A model generated the notes under the pieces. That model was not told the origin of the DNA, did no database searches, and saw only the letters and a program-made list of their open reading frames with translations. The translations under genes were made by a program, and so were the position numbers. Of a DNA stretch of 64,000 nt, positions 35,370 to 43,821 are shown piece by piece. Position 1 is the first letter of the stretch; every line of letters starts with the position of its first letter. This stretch comes from an uncultured bacterium (GTDB lineage: Bacteria > Muiribacteriota > Ozemobacteria > Ozemobacterales > Ozemobacteraceae). The stretch spans positions 62,001 to 126,000 of the forward strand of contig CALEDQ010000020.1 in the NCBI GenBank assembly GCA_937949615.1, in the 5' to 3' direction.

Positions 35370-37565
35370 ATGGTGCCCAACATGCATTCGAAAAAACGAC
35401 TTCTCCCGGTTATCACATTTATCAGTATTTTTTTTACATTCGCTCCAACTATGGCTGGGGCAAAAACGCCGGTTATTGGCCTTGCTTTAAGCGGAGGCGG
35501 AGTCAAAGGTTTTGCCCATATCGGCGTTTTAAAAGCAATTGAAAAAGCCGGCATCAAAATCGATCTTGTCTGCGGAACAAGTATGGGCTCAATTATTGGA
35601 GCCTTATATGCTTCTGGCTATTCACCGGAACAGATTGAGAATCTTGTTGCAGAAGAAGACTGGGCGAAAATCATGAATGACCATGTTTTTCGCCGACGTC
35701 TAGACCACTTTGAGAAAAAAAATGACGGACAGTATTCTTTTAGAATTCAGGGAAAAATGACTGAAGCGGGATTGATCAAAGGTCAGAGAATCACAGATCT
35801 TCTCTGCCGGTGGTTTTCACCGGTACACGAATGTGAGGATTTTTTTCAGCTGCGGATTCCTTTTTCCTGTATCGCAACCGATCTTGAAACTGGCAAACCC
35901 GTGAAGCTGAGTAAAGGGTTTCTTCCAGAAGCCTTAAGAGCAAGCATTTCATATCCTTTTGCTTTTACCCCTGTTAAACTGGATGGGAAACTTCTTGGAG
36001 ATGGAGGAATTGCACGCAACCTTCCTGTTTCCGATTTAAAGGAAGCCGGAGCAGACATAATAATTGCAGTAAATGTCGGCTCCTCACTTTATACCAAGGA
36101 ACAGATCAATTCGATTCCCAGAATTTTAGAGCAATGCATTTCATTCTTTGGCGAGCAGGATCTGGAAAAACAAAAGACACTATGCGACATCCTTATAGAG
36201 CCTGATGTAAAAGGTTATTCAACTTTTTCATTCGACAGTATTCAGGCAATCATAGCTATTGGCGAACAAGCAGGGAAAAGAAACATGTCGCAGCTTAAAA
36301 AAATCGGAAAAAAGCATGCAGACATACAGAACATCAAAGCATTCCTTCCTGATCTTGACCGCCATAGTAGAATATTATTCAAAGAAATTAAAATTTCAGG
36401 ATTAAGCCAGACTCGTCAGAACTTTGTTTTCGATCGTATTGGAGGCAGGAAATTTCGCAGTCTCAACCTAGACGAGATTCAGAATCTTTCGCAGAAAATT
36501 CTTGGAACTGGTTTGGCAAGCCTTATCAGCTATAAAATTTCTTCAATTCCTGAAGGCAAAATCCTCACTTTCGTTGTAAAAGAGACCGAACAGTTTGAAA
36601 GCAATTTTGGTCTGCGCTACGATGTCGACAGGGGAACTGCTATAAAAACCAGTTTTCTGATGAAAGATCGCTTTCTGGTCGGCGGCAGATCGAGTATTGA
36701 GAGCGTAATCTCACAACGCCCCAGGTTTCTTTTCAGAGAATATGTTCACGAGTTCAAAGATATTGGACTGGGAGCAGAGCTTGAGCTGGGCTATCAGAAA
36801 AATCAGGTTTCCACAAATTATGATTTTACCAATCAGCTGAAGTATATCAGCTCCGTTTTTTCCGGCAGTTTTTCGCTGAACAAAAAGGTTTCTGAATCAG
36901 GACAAATCGGTTTTGGTGCCCAGAAAAAGATCGGTTTTGCTAAATACCGGCATACCCCTGCCGGAATAAATGAGCATGACTACGAATATTCGTCTGTTTT
37001 CAGCTTCTTTTCTTCAGATACTCTGGACGACCCATTTTTCCCAAGTTCCGGCAGTCTTATGCAGGTCAATCTGAGTAAATTCATGAATCTTGGTCACTTC
37101 AGCAACGAGCGCAAAATAGAAGAATCAAATAAGTTTTCAGTGAATCTTTTGTCATATACCCCTCTTTCTTCAAAAACAACGGCTGGCATTATTTTTTTTG
37201 CCGGCACAATTACGGGAAACTCGCTTCCCGGCGACGAACTATTCTATCTTGGCGGCAAGAGAGTAGTTGATGGAACAAGCACCAATTTTGCGGGCTTAAG
37301 ATACCAGAAGCTTTCAGGAAAAAATATTTTGCAAACAGGTGCAGAATTAAGATTTACCCTGAAAAACGACCACTATATTCTGGGGCGGTGGAATACCGGA
37401 AAACTTTCTGAATCCAGCAATGATCTATTTTCAAGCAAATATATCAGCGGCGGTGAATTTGCATATTCTCTTGGAACGCCTCTTGGTGCCATAGAAGTAT
37501 CGCTCGGCTCAAATGACTTCGATCATAATCTTCATCTGCAGGCAAGCCTTGGAAACTCTTTCTGA
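35370..37565 (+). CDS. Patatin-like phospholipase with C-terminal barrel (PlpD-like, type Vd)
   Basis: About 731 residues from ATG 35370 (AGAG upstream); ATG 35382 is an alternative. Signal peptide to about residue 31. A patatin domain (~35-310) has the oxyanion loop SGGGVKG, nucleophile S71 in GTSMG and D211 in GDGG, the Ser-Asp dyad of patatin lipases. A POTRA-like segment (~330-410) and a BamA/surface-antigen-type beta-barrel (~415-731) end in aromatic F (LGNSF). This is the arrangement of PlpD and FplA, in which the barrel places a phospholipase at the outer membrane or cell surface. It follows the TolC gene by 107 bases. Activity is predicted from intact catalytic residues. Confidence 0.9.
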   Translation: MVPNMHSKKRLLPVITFISIFFTFAPTMAGAKTPVIGLALSGGGVKGFAHIGVLKAIEKAGIKIDLVCGTSMGSIIGALYASGYSPEQIENLVAEEDWAKIMNDHVFRRRLDHFEKKNDGQYSFRIQGKMTEAGLIKGQRITDLLCRWFSPVHECEDFFQLRIPFSCIATDLETGKPVKLSKGFLPEALRASISYPFAFTPVKLDGKLLGDGGIARNLPVSDLKEAGADIIIAVNVGSSLYTKEQINSIPRILEQCISFFGEQDLEKQKTLCDILIEPDVKGYSTFSFDSIQAIIAIGEQAGKRNMSQLKKIGKKHADIQNIKAFLPDLDRHSRILFKEIKISGLSQTRQNFVFDRIGGRKFRSLNLDEIQNLSQKILGTGLASLISYKISSIPEGKILTFVVKETEQFESNFGLRYDVDRGTAIKTSFLMKDRFLVGGRSSIESVISQRPRFLFREYVHEFKDIGLGAELELGYQKNQVSTNYDFTNQLKYISSVFSGSFSLNKKVSESGQIGFGAQKKIGFAKYRHTPAGINEHDYEYSSVFSFFSSDTLDDPFFPSSGSLMQVNLSKFMNLGHFSNERKIEESNKFSVNLLSYTPLSSKTTAGIIFFAGTITGNSLPGDELFYLGGKRVVDGTSTNFAGLRYQKLSGKNILQTGAELRFTLKNDHYILGRWNTGKLSESSNDLFSSKYISGGEFAYSLGTPLGAIEVSLGSNDFDHNLHLQASLGNSF

Positions 37566-37609
37566 AACTTTCAAACAGATGCGCCCGCCTTATAAAAAAA
37601 CATGTGTTC

Positions 37610-37895
37610 CCGGAGAATTCTCCGGAGACGGTTTAATTTCAGAAATTTTCAAAAAGGTCCTGATTGTAGAAAAAATCAGAATCTGCTTCTGCAAAAATAT
37701 TGCTAAATAGATAATTATCGAAGTTCTAAAGGTTGTAGCCGATTTCTCTCAAGAAAGTCCAGCAAGACACCGGTGAATTTACCGGCGGGCAATGTCTTTC
37801 AATTCAGGGCAGAGAAAGCATGCTGTTCAGCAGATATTACAGAACTGATCAGACAATATTCAAGCAGGCCGCCGTCTTAGAAAACCCATAGCTAC
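37610..37895 (+). pseudogene. Decayed duplicate of the BFD-like [2Fe-2S] gene
   Basis: This segment aligns base by base with about 26540-26815, including the right arm of the terminator hairpin ahead of the gene. The start GTG has become GTA. An in-frame TAG replaces GAG near 37708. One base is gained around 37741-37770, shifting the frame. The first Cys of the C-x4-C pair is TTT instead of TGC. It is non-functional as a protein. The CCGGAG-AATT-CTCCGG palindrome at 37610-37625 may still serve as a weak terminator for the patatin gene. Confidence 0.8.
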
Positions 37896-37985
37896 TGTTT
37901 TTAAGCTCAAATAAACAACTTTTTTTGAACTCTTCAGCCCCCCACCAGCCAAACAGACACCTGGCAAAACGACCAAATATCTATA

Positions 37986-38014
37986 TTGACATCGGAAACA
38001 TATTTGGCTATATT
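37986..38014 (+). promoter_or_regulatory. Sigma-70 promoter of the arsR-permease operon
   Basis: TTGACA at 37986-37991, 17-base spacer, TATATT at 38009-38014: near-consensus. The start codon of arsR is about 30 bases downstream. Confidence 0.75.
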
Positions 38015-38022
38015 GCCAAATA
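38001..38022. promoter_or_regulatory. ArsR operator palindrome over the -10 box
   Basis: TATTTGGC at 38001-38008 and its exact complement GCCAAATA at 38015-38022 flank the -10 hexamer. A further CCAAATAT half-site lies at 37973-37980. Bound repressor would directly mask the -10, matching the autoregulation known for ArsR/SmtB proteins. Confidence 0.7.
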
Positions 38023-38045
38023 ACCAGACTATATTGAGGTGGTTT

Positions 38046-38408
38046 GTGAACCAGCAACAGCGGCATCTGATCGAAGCCAAAACCGTAGTATTAAAGGCTC
38101 TTGCTCACCCGACCCGGCTCTACATCATAGAAGAACTCGCACAGGGTGAAAAGTGCGTCTGCGAATTTGTCGACGCGGTAAAAGCCGATTTTTCGACAAT
38201 TTCAAAGCACCTTCTGGTTTTAAAAAATGCCGGCCTCGTCGAAGACGATAAACGCGGGCAGCAGGTTTTCTATCGCCTGCGTATGCGTTGCCTGCCAAGT
38301 TTTATCAACTGTATCGGAGTGGCCGTCGCTGCCGATGCCAGAATGAAAGCCATGCAGATAAACCCTGATCTATTCGAAGCCCAAAAAGCAGCGGAGGCAA
38401 ATGAATGA
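38046..38408 (+). CDS. arsR: ArsR/SmtB-family metalloregulator
   Basis: 120 residues from GTG 38046, with GAGG upstream and downstream of the predicted promoter; a longer frame to 37986 would start inside the promoter. Winged helix-turn-helix with the family order ALAHPTRLYIIEELAQGEKCVCEFVDAV, recognition helix STISKHLLVLKNAGLVEDD and wing KRGQQVFYRL. The CVC pair sits where arsenic-sensing ArsR proteins bind As(III); C-terminal Cys in MRCLPSFINCIG may complete the site. It represses until metalloid binds. It overlaps the permease gene by 4 bases. Confidence 0.9.
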   Translation: MNQQQRHLIEAKTVVLKALAHPTRLYIIEELAQGEKCVCEFVDAVKADFSTISKHLLVLKNAGLVEDDKRGQQVFYRLRMRCLPSFINCIGVAVAADARMKAMQINPDLFEAQKAAEANE

Positions 38409-39709
38409 ACTACTGGAAGCAGGAATGGAAAAGCCTTTTAACGATAGCCGTCGTTTTTCTCATCTGTTACTATCTGCCGGTCGGCACGCCACGCTTTGAC
38501 AACGCGATTCTTGAAGCTTTTCACCTGGTAAAATGGTATGCGCAGGAACACGTATTGCTCTGTCTGATCCCGGCCTTCTTCATCGCCGGCGCCATCGGCG
38601 TTTTCGTCAGCCAGGCCTCGGTCATGAAATATCTTGGCGCCAAGGCCAACAAGGTGCTTGCCTACGGCGTCGCTGCCGTTTCGGGCACAATTCTGGCAGT
38701 ATGCTCATGCACAATCCTGCCGCTTTTTGCCGGCATTTACCGCATGGGTGCCGGTCTTGGCCCGGCCTGCGCCTTTCTTTATTCAGGTCCCGCCATCAAC
38801 GTGCTCGCCATCGTTCTGACCGCCCGCATTCTCGGCCCTGAACTGGGCATGGCCCGTGCGTTTGGAGCTGTTTTTCTCAGTGTTTTCATCGGTTATTCCA
38901 TGCACCTGCTGTTCCGCAAAGAAGAGGAAGCCAAGGCCGCAGCTCAGATGCTGATGCCCGAACACGAAGTCAAAAGGACTCTCTGGCAGGATTCGCTTTA
39001 TTTTGCTTCGATGGTCTTTATTCTGGTTTTTGCCAACTGGGGCAGGCCACAGGCTGAAACCGGTCTTTGGGCCAATATTTATGAACAAAAATGGGTTTTG
39101 ACCTCAATATCAGGCTTTGCTCTCGGCATCATGCTGGTGGGCTGGTTCGGTCTGAAAGCCTGGAAAGCCGTATTTACCGGCGTTGCCGTTGCCACTGCCG
39201 CTTATGTGGTTCCAGAAACACCGCTTGTCGCTTTCACCATCGGCACTCTCGGTCTGACCATATTCACCAGCACCGATGAAGGTGAGCTTGGCGAGTGGTT
39301 CAGCTCATCTTACAGCTTTGCAAAGCAGATTCTGCCGCTACTGCTCGCCGGCGTCCTCGTTGCCGGTGTTCTGCTCGGTCGCGTCGGCTACGAAGGGCTG
39401 ATTCCCTCAGAATGGATCAGTGCGGCAGTTGGCGGCAACTCGATCATGGCCAACTTTCTTGCGTCGTTTGTCGGTGCTTTCATGTATTTTGCGACGCTCA
39501 CAGAAGTGCCGATCCTTCAAGGCCTTATTGGCAGCGGCATGGGAAAAGGCCCGGCCTTAGCTCTGCTGCTGGCCGGCCCGGCGCTGAGCCTGCCGAACAT
39601 GCTGGTTATCCGCAGCGTTCTCGGCACCAAAAAAACCGTTGCCTTTGTTTCTCTGGTTATAGTCTTTTCAACCCTGTTCGGCGTATTGTTTGGAACATTT
39701 TTCAGTTAA
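38405..39709 (+). CDS. arsP: ArsP/DUF318-type permease (organoarsenical exporter candidate)
   Basis: 434 residues with about ten transmembrane helices in two homologous halves separated by a charged loop (~170-195). The first half has AVCSCTILPLFAGIYRMGAGLGPA and the Ser-Gly-Pro segment YSGPAINVLA typical of this permease family; the second half has LLAGPALSLPNM. Characterised ArsP proteins export trivalent methyl- and aryl-arsenicals. Location directly behind arsR and before arsF/arsG-like genes supports such a role. Some family members sit with thioredoxin-like genes, as here, and have other substrates. Confidence 0.8.
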   Translation: MNYWKQEWKSLLTIAVVFLICYYLPVGTPRFDNAILEAFHLVKWYAQEHVLLCLIPAFFIAGAIGVFVSQASVMKYLGAKANKVLAYGVAAVSGTILAVCSCTILPLFAGIYRMGAGLGPACAFLYSGPAINVLAIVLTARILGPELGMARAFGAVFLSVFIGYSMHLLFRKEEEAKAAAQMLMPEHEVKRTLWQDSLYFASMVFILVFANWGRPQAETGLWANIYEQKWVLTSISGFALGIMLVGWFGLKAWKAVFTGVAVATAAYVVPETPLVAFTIGTLGLTIFTSTDEGELGEWFSSSYSFAKQILPLLLAGVLVAGVLLGRVGYEGLIPSEWISAAVGGNSIMANFLASFVGAFMYFATLTEVPILQGLIGSGMGKGPALALLLAGPALSLPNMLVIRSVLGTKKTVAFVSLVIVFSTLFGVLFGTFFS

Positions 39710-39725
39710 TGGAGGTCTTGTAATA

Positions 39726-39956
39726 ATGAAAATTCAGATTCTCGGAACCGGATGCCCGAAGTGCCAGAAGCTTGCCGCAGACACTGAAAAGGCCGCAAAA
39801 GAGCTTGGCCTGAACTATGAACTCGTCAAAATCACTGATATCAACGAAATCATGAGCTTTGGCGTCATGATGACCCCGGCTCTCGCGGTTGACGGCAAAG
39901 TCAAGTTTTCCGGCAAAGCTCCCGGAGTTGAGGAGCTTAAAGGTTATCTGAAATGA
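39726..39956 (+). CDS. Small thioredoxin-fold redox protein
   Basis: 76 residues; start at 39726 with GGAGG upstream. Redox-active CPKC near the N-terminus (LGTGCPKCQKL) and the cis-proline segment MMTPALAVDGKVKFSG. This is the stand-alone glutaredoxin/thioredoxin-like type that commonly accompanies the preceding permease family. It is probably a cytoplasmic thiol donor. It overlaps the next gene by 4 bases. Confidence 0.85.
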   Translation: MKIQILGTGCPKCQKLAADTEKAAKELGLNYELVKITDINEIMSFGVMMTPALAVDGKVKFSGKAPGVEELKGYLK

Positions 39957-40516
39957 AACACAGAATCACCTTCCTCGCTTTTATTGCCATCGCTGCCTGC
40001 AGCACTGCTCTTTTTGCGCAACAGACAGCCGTTGAACCGACGCAAAAAAGCCAGACGACAGGTGCAGGCATTTCATCAGCCACAGTCGAACCGGTCATCA
40101 ATACGACAGCCTCAGCGACAATAGGACAACAGCTGCCTCGCATAATCGACTTCGGCTCAAAACAGTGCAAAGCCTGCAAAGCCATGGAACCGGTTCTTGA
40201 AAGTCTTGCCAGAAATCATGCCGATAAATTCAAGACCGATTTTGTCGATGTCTGGGTGCCGGAAAATCAGACTTTTGCAAAGAGCTACGAAATAAGCTCG
40301 ATACCGACACAGGTATTTCTAAATGCTGAAGGCAAAGAAGTCTATCGCAACACCGGTTTTATTTCTGAAGAAGATATAATTGCAAAGTTCACAGAACTGG
40401 GTCTGATCTCAGCCGAACAAGGCACATCTGAAGAAGTTTTATCTGCCAGTGAAACCGCAAAAACATCTGCCCCTGCTGATGAATCAACTGCCCCAAAAGA
40501 AGCAGCCGGAGAATAA
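39953..40516 (+). CDS. Exported thioredoxin-family protein
   Basis: 187 residues. Signal peptide (KHRITFLAFIAIAACSTALFA; a Cys in AACS also allows a lipoprotein reading). A low-complexity linker leads to a thioredoxin domain at about 60-150 with CKAC (SKQCKACKAMEPV) and cis-Pro in SSIPTQVFLNAEGKEVYR. The tail is Ala/Glu-rich. It acts in periplasmic thiol redox, and may pair with the DsbD/CcdA-like ArsG protein two genes downstream, which would supply electrons across the membrane. That pairing is inference. Confidence 0.82.
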   Translation: MKHRITFLAFIAIAACSTALFAQQTAVEPTQKSQTTGAGISSATVEPVINTTASATIGQQLPRIIDFGSKQCKACKAMEPVLESLARNHADKFKTDFVDVWVPENQTFAKSYEISSIPTQVFLNAEGKEVYRNTGFISEEDIIAKFTELGLISAEQGTSEEVLSASETAKTSAPADESTAPKEAAGE

Positions 40517-40520
40517 TTCC

Positions 40521-41024
40521 ATGCAGCTCAGCGAAAGCCACAAGAAACTGATTACCAATCTGCTTCTGGCCTTTGTGCTGGTTTCGATCGGTTTTTCTCT
40601 GGGCAGACACAGTGTGGTTTCGCGAACCGTCAACGGCGAAATGCCTGCCGCCAGCAATGGCAGCATGGCTTCGCCCGAACGGCTGGTGAAGATTTTTTAC
40701 ATGCATGCAACTTTCCGTTGCGTGACCTGTAATAGTATTGAAAGTCGGGCAAGAGAACTGGTCGAACGTGATTTTTCTCAAGCCTGGAACCAGAAAAAAA
40801 TCCTCTGGGAAGATATTAATTTTCAGGAAAACGAAGCACTGGCGAAAAAATTTGACGTTGCTGCCAGTTGTATAGTCGTTACCCTGATGCAGGGCAATGA
40901 GATAATTGAATTCAAGCGGCTCGACGAAGTCTGGCCGCTGCTTGAAAAGCCGGCAGAATTCGATGTCTATGTTGCCGATGCAGTCAGAAACGCCCTTGAA
41001 AAAACAGGTGGAAAAGGCAAATGA
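40521..41024 (+). CDS. arsF: ArsF-like thioredoxin-fold protein
   Basis: 167 residues; ATG with GGAG upstream. One N-terminal transmembrane anchor (~9-28). The domain beginning IFYMHATFRCVTCNSIESRAREL has a CxxC in the style of the ArsF family described with nitroaryl-arsenical reduction, and later shows the family-like segment EIIEFKRLDEVWPLL. It overlaps the arsG-like gene by 4 bases. Assignment rests on sequence memory plus this neighbour; it is probably a membrane-bound periplasmic redox component. Confidence 0.72.
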   Translation: MQLSESHKKLITNLLLAFVLVSIGFSLGRHSVVSRTVNGEMPAASNGSMASPERLVKIFYMHATFRCVTCNSIESRARELVERDFSQAWNQKKILWEDINFQENEALAKKFDVAASCIVVTLMQGNEIIEFKRLDEVWPLLEKPAEFDVYVADAVRNALEKTGGKGK

Positions 41025-41710
41025 CCTGGGTCAGCATAACTACTGCCGCATGGCTTGGCATTTTAACCGCCATCAGCCCCTGCCCCCTGGCTTCAAATGT
41101 TGCGGCGATTTCTTTTATCGGTCGTCAGTTTCACAGCAAAACGGCCATCCTTTTTTCAGGGCTTCTTTACACCAGTGGTCGCACCCTCACCTATCTGGCT
41201 CTGGGCGCCATACTCTCATCCGGAGCACTTGCCAGCGGTGAACTTTCCAGATTCCTGCAGAAGTATCTCAATGAGATTCTCGGGCCACTGCTTATTCTAC
41301 TGGGCATGATACTGCTGGGCCTGATCGGTTCCGGCATCAGCGTTCAGATGGCTGGCGAAGGAATTCAACAGAAAGCTTCGCAGCATGGCGCTCTCTATGC
41401 ATTTCCGCTCGGGATCATGTTTGCGCTTTCTTTCTGCCCGGTTTCAGCCGGTCTGTTCTTTGGCGCCCTGATTCCGCTTGCCGTTAACAACAATTCAGTT
41501 CTTTTTCTGCCGGCATTATATGGCATTGGCACCGCAATTCCGGTCGTGATTTTTGCCTTTCTCATCGCCTTCAGCAGCAAATGGCTCGGCAAAGCCTTCA
41601 ACAGTCTGAATAAGATCGAGTTTTATGTAAGAAATGCCACCGGCATTATTTTTATCATCGCCGGTTTTTATTATGCCCTCACCCATATTTACGGCATAAA
41701 ATTTTACTGA
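41021..41710 (+). CDS. arsG: ArsG-like DsbD/CcdA-family membrane transporter
   Basis: 229 residues with six transmembrane helices. Two conserved membrane cysteines in SPCPLASN (~residue 21) and SFCPVSAG (~residue 140) match the CcdA/DsbD fold; the SPCPL context matches the branch called ArsG in arsenical operons. It could pass electrons to the exported thioredoxin-like proteins upstream or, as proposed for ArsG, export aromatic arsenicals. It is the last gene of the operon; the ~195 bases that follow hold nothing I recognise. Confidence 0.75.
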   Translation: MTWVSITTAAWLGILTAISPCPLASNVAAISFIGRQFHSKTAILFSGLLYTSGRTLTYLALGAILSSGALASGELSRFLQKYLNEILGPLLILLGMILLGLIGSGISVQMAGEGIQQKASQHGALYAFPLGIMFALSFCPVSAGLFFGALIPLAVNNNSVLFLPALYGIGTAIPVVIFAFLIAFSSKWLGKAFNSLNKIEFYVRNATGIIFIIAGFYYALTHIYGIKFY

Positions 41711-41905
41711 AACGCCGGCCGTTACAGGAACAATAATAAGGTTTGAAAAAGACGAAAAACCGATTAAACTTAAAGACGAAGCTTAGTTCATACGCCTGGC
41801 AAAAACAAGAAATCAGGCGGTCAGGAATGGCTGTTCATCGAAGTGAGATTAAAGCAGGCCAGCTTCACAGATAAAATACTGGAGTTTTTGAGGAGAAGGG
41901 TTCCA

Positions 41906-43198
41906 ATGGCTCATCACACCGTAAAAGCCGGTTTTGCAGCATTGGTAGACAGATTGAACCTCTACCCGCAGGGTGCTCATGAATCTGATCTGCTCTACAA
42001 AATCCTGCAGATCCTTTTCAAGGAAAAAGAAGCCAGCCTGGTAGCCGCCCTGCCGATAAAGCCATTCACAGTCAAAAAAGCTGGATTAATCTGGGGAATG
42101 TCGGAAGTGAAAGCCAGAAATATTCTGGAAAGCCTTGCCGACAAGGGCTTGCTGGTCGACATGGCACATGGCAAAGACACCCTCTACGCACTTCCCCCGC
42201 CCATGGCCGGATTTTTTGAATTTTCTCTGATGCGTGTCCGGTCAGATATTGACCAGAAGGCTCTGAGTGAGCTGTTTTTTCAGTATCTGAACGTTGAAGA
42301 AGACTTCATCAAAGAGCTTTTCACCGAAGGCGAAACACAACTGGGGCGGGTCTTTGTTAACGAACAGGCTGTCTCACAAAAGAGCAACCTGATGGTTCTC
42401 GATTACGAAAAGGCCTCAGAAGTAATTGAAACTGCTTCGGCACTGGCAGTCGGCATGTGCTATTGCCGGCACAAAATGTTGCATCTGGACCGGGCCTGTT
42501 CTGCGCCAATGGATATATGCATGACGTTCAATACGGCTGCCGAATCGTTGATTCGGCATGGCAATGCGAGAAAAATAAGCAGAAAAGAGTGTTTTGCTCT
42601 TCTTCAACAAGCCTACGACAACAATCTGGTTCAATTCGGCGAGAATGTCAGGGAAAAGGTAAATTTTATCTGTAATTGCTGCGGCTGTTGCTGTGAAGCC
42701 CTGCTGGCAGCCAAAAGGTTTGCCATTCTTCATCCGGTTCACACAACCAATTTTCTGCCTGAAATTATCAAAGACAAATGCGTCGGCTGCGGCAAGTGCG
42801 CCAGTGTCTGCCCGGTTGAATGCATCAGCATGGTATCTGCTGACGATCCTGAGGCGCCGCTGCGGAAAGTCGCCCGGATTAATGTTGAGACATGCCTTGG
42901 TTGCGGTCTTTGCTTTAAAAACAGGTCGCATGACTGCATCGACCTGAAAGCCAGAGATAAAAGAGTTATTACCCCGGTCAATGGCACGCATTTGAGAGTT
43001 TTAATGGCTATCGAGAGAGGCAAATTGCAGAATTTCATCTTTGACAATCGTGTGTTATGGCACCATAGAGCTCTCGCTGCCGTTCTGGGTGCAATTCTCA
43101 GCCTGCCGCCGGTCAAGCAGATTCTGGCGAACAAGCAGATTAAATCTAGATATCTGGCATTTCTCTCAGAGCGCTTCGAAAAACAATATTACCGCTGA
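41906..43198 (+). CDS. Winged-helix and ferredoxin-domain Fe-S protein
   Basis: 430 residues from ATG 41906, with GGAG/AAGGG upstream; GTG 41843 is less likely. Residues ~30-110 look like a winged helix (AGLIWGMSEVKARNILESLADKGLL). The middle holds Cys-rich elements MCYCRHKM...RACSAPMDICMTF and CNCCGCCCEAL. A ferredoxin domain follows with a canonical cluster (CVGCGKCASVCP) and an altered second one (CLGCGLCFKNRSHDC, no CP ending). The C-terminus is helical. Homologues of this layout exist as uncharacterised 4Fe-4S proteins; the role may be redox sensing or electron transfer. It lies between the ars operon and the metal-efflux genes without overlap with either. Confidence 0.78.
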   Translation: MAHHTVKAGFAALVDRLNLYPQGAHESDLLYKILQILFKEKEASLVAALPIKPFTVKKAGLIWGMSEVKARNILESLADKGLLVDMAHGKDTLYALPPPMAGFFEFSLMRVRSDIDQKALSELFFQYLNVEEDFIKELFTEGETQLGRVFVNEQAVSQKSNLMVLDYEKASEVIETASALAVGMCYCRHKMLHLDRACSAPMDICMTFNTAAESLIRHGNARKISRKECFALLQQAYDNNLVQFGENVREKVNFICNCCGCCCEALLAAKRFAILHPVHTTNFLPEIIKDKCVGCGKCASVCPVECISMVSADDPEAPLRKVARINVETCLGCGLCFKNRSHDCIDLKARDKRVITPVNGTHLRVLMAIERGKLQNFIFDNRVLWHHRALAAVLGAILSLPPVKQILANKQIKSRYLAFLSERFEKQYYR

Positions 43199-43391
43199 TA
43201 ATCTGGCGATGCAGAGATGATGGCCCTGAAACAACAATAAACTGTAGAAATATTCAAAAATCGGCAGATCGCCTCGACTTTTCTGACAATTCGGAATCCG
43301 GAGTCTGGCAGCAGTCAAAACTGCTCGTTCAATGCGGCTTTCATCAAAATGTTTCATCTTTAATTAAAGCAGCCATTTTTAGCGATTTATC

Positions 43392-43400
43392 TGCTATAAT
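43392..43400 (+). promoter_or_regulatory. Extended -10 promoter for the metal-efflux operon
   Basis: TGC-TATAAT, an extended -10 element with a consensus hexamer at 43395-43400. The -35 region is weak, as is usual with extended -10 promoters and often a sign of activator control (MerR or two-component types). The start codon is about 30 bases downstream. The preceding ~190 bases hold no gene. Confidence 0.55.
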
Positions 43401-43429
43401 TTGCGTTAGAATTATTTCAGGAGTAAGTT

Positions 43430-43780
43430 TTGCAGTTTTTTCGCCGCTGGTGCCAACTTCTTGCTTCACTGCTGCTTTTTGTTGCAGTGGCAACGCTGCT
43501 GCAGGGCGTTGGACACGAATTTTTTCATGAGGCGGGAAATCCGCATTCTCATAATGACGACGCAGCGTTTGCCTGTGGCTGCCATGCGGAAGACTGCCAT
43601 TCAGACCATCACGCCTGTTCAAGTCTCTCATGCAGCCAGGGTGCCACTTTTATCAGCGCTGCCGGCTTCAATTTTCTTCACATCGCCACAATCGAATTTT
43701 TCAGGCCGGAGAGAAGCACATTCGCTCTGCCTCTTGTAACAGAAGACTTTTTCAAACCTCCGATCAACCTCGCCTGCTGA
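43430..43780 (+). CDS. Small exported His/Cys-rich protein
   Basis: 116 residues with a TTG start, accepted because AGGAG lies six bases upstream. Hydrophobic N-terminal segment (~8-25, signal or anchor). The middle is dense in His and Cys (HEFFHEAGNPHSHNDD, CGCHAEDCHSDHHACSSLSC), the pattern of a metal-binding protein. It opens the CusCBA/CzcCBA-like operon, 41 bases ahead of the outer-membrane gene. I do not recognise the family; a periplasmic metal chaperone or sensor role is inferred from composition and position. Confidence 0.65.
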   Translation: MQFFRRWCQLLASLLLFVAVATLLQGVGHEFFHEAGNPHSHNDDAAFACGCHAEDCHSDHHACSSLSCSQGATFISAAGFNFLHIATIEFFRPERSTFALPLVTEDFFKPPINLAC

Positions 43781-43821
43781 CTCAGAAACATTTTTAACTG
43801 AAAAGCAAAGCGGAGGTATTT

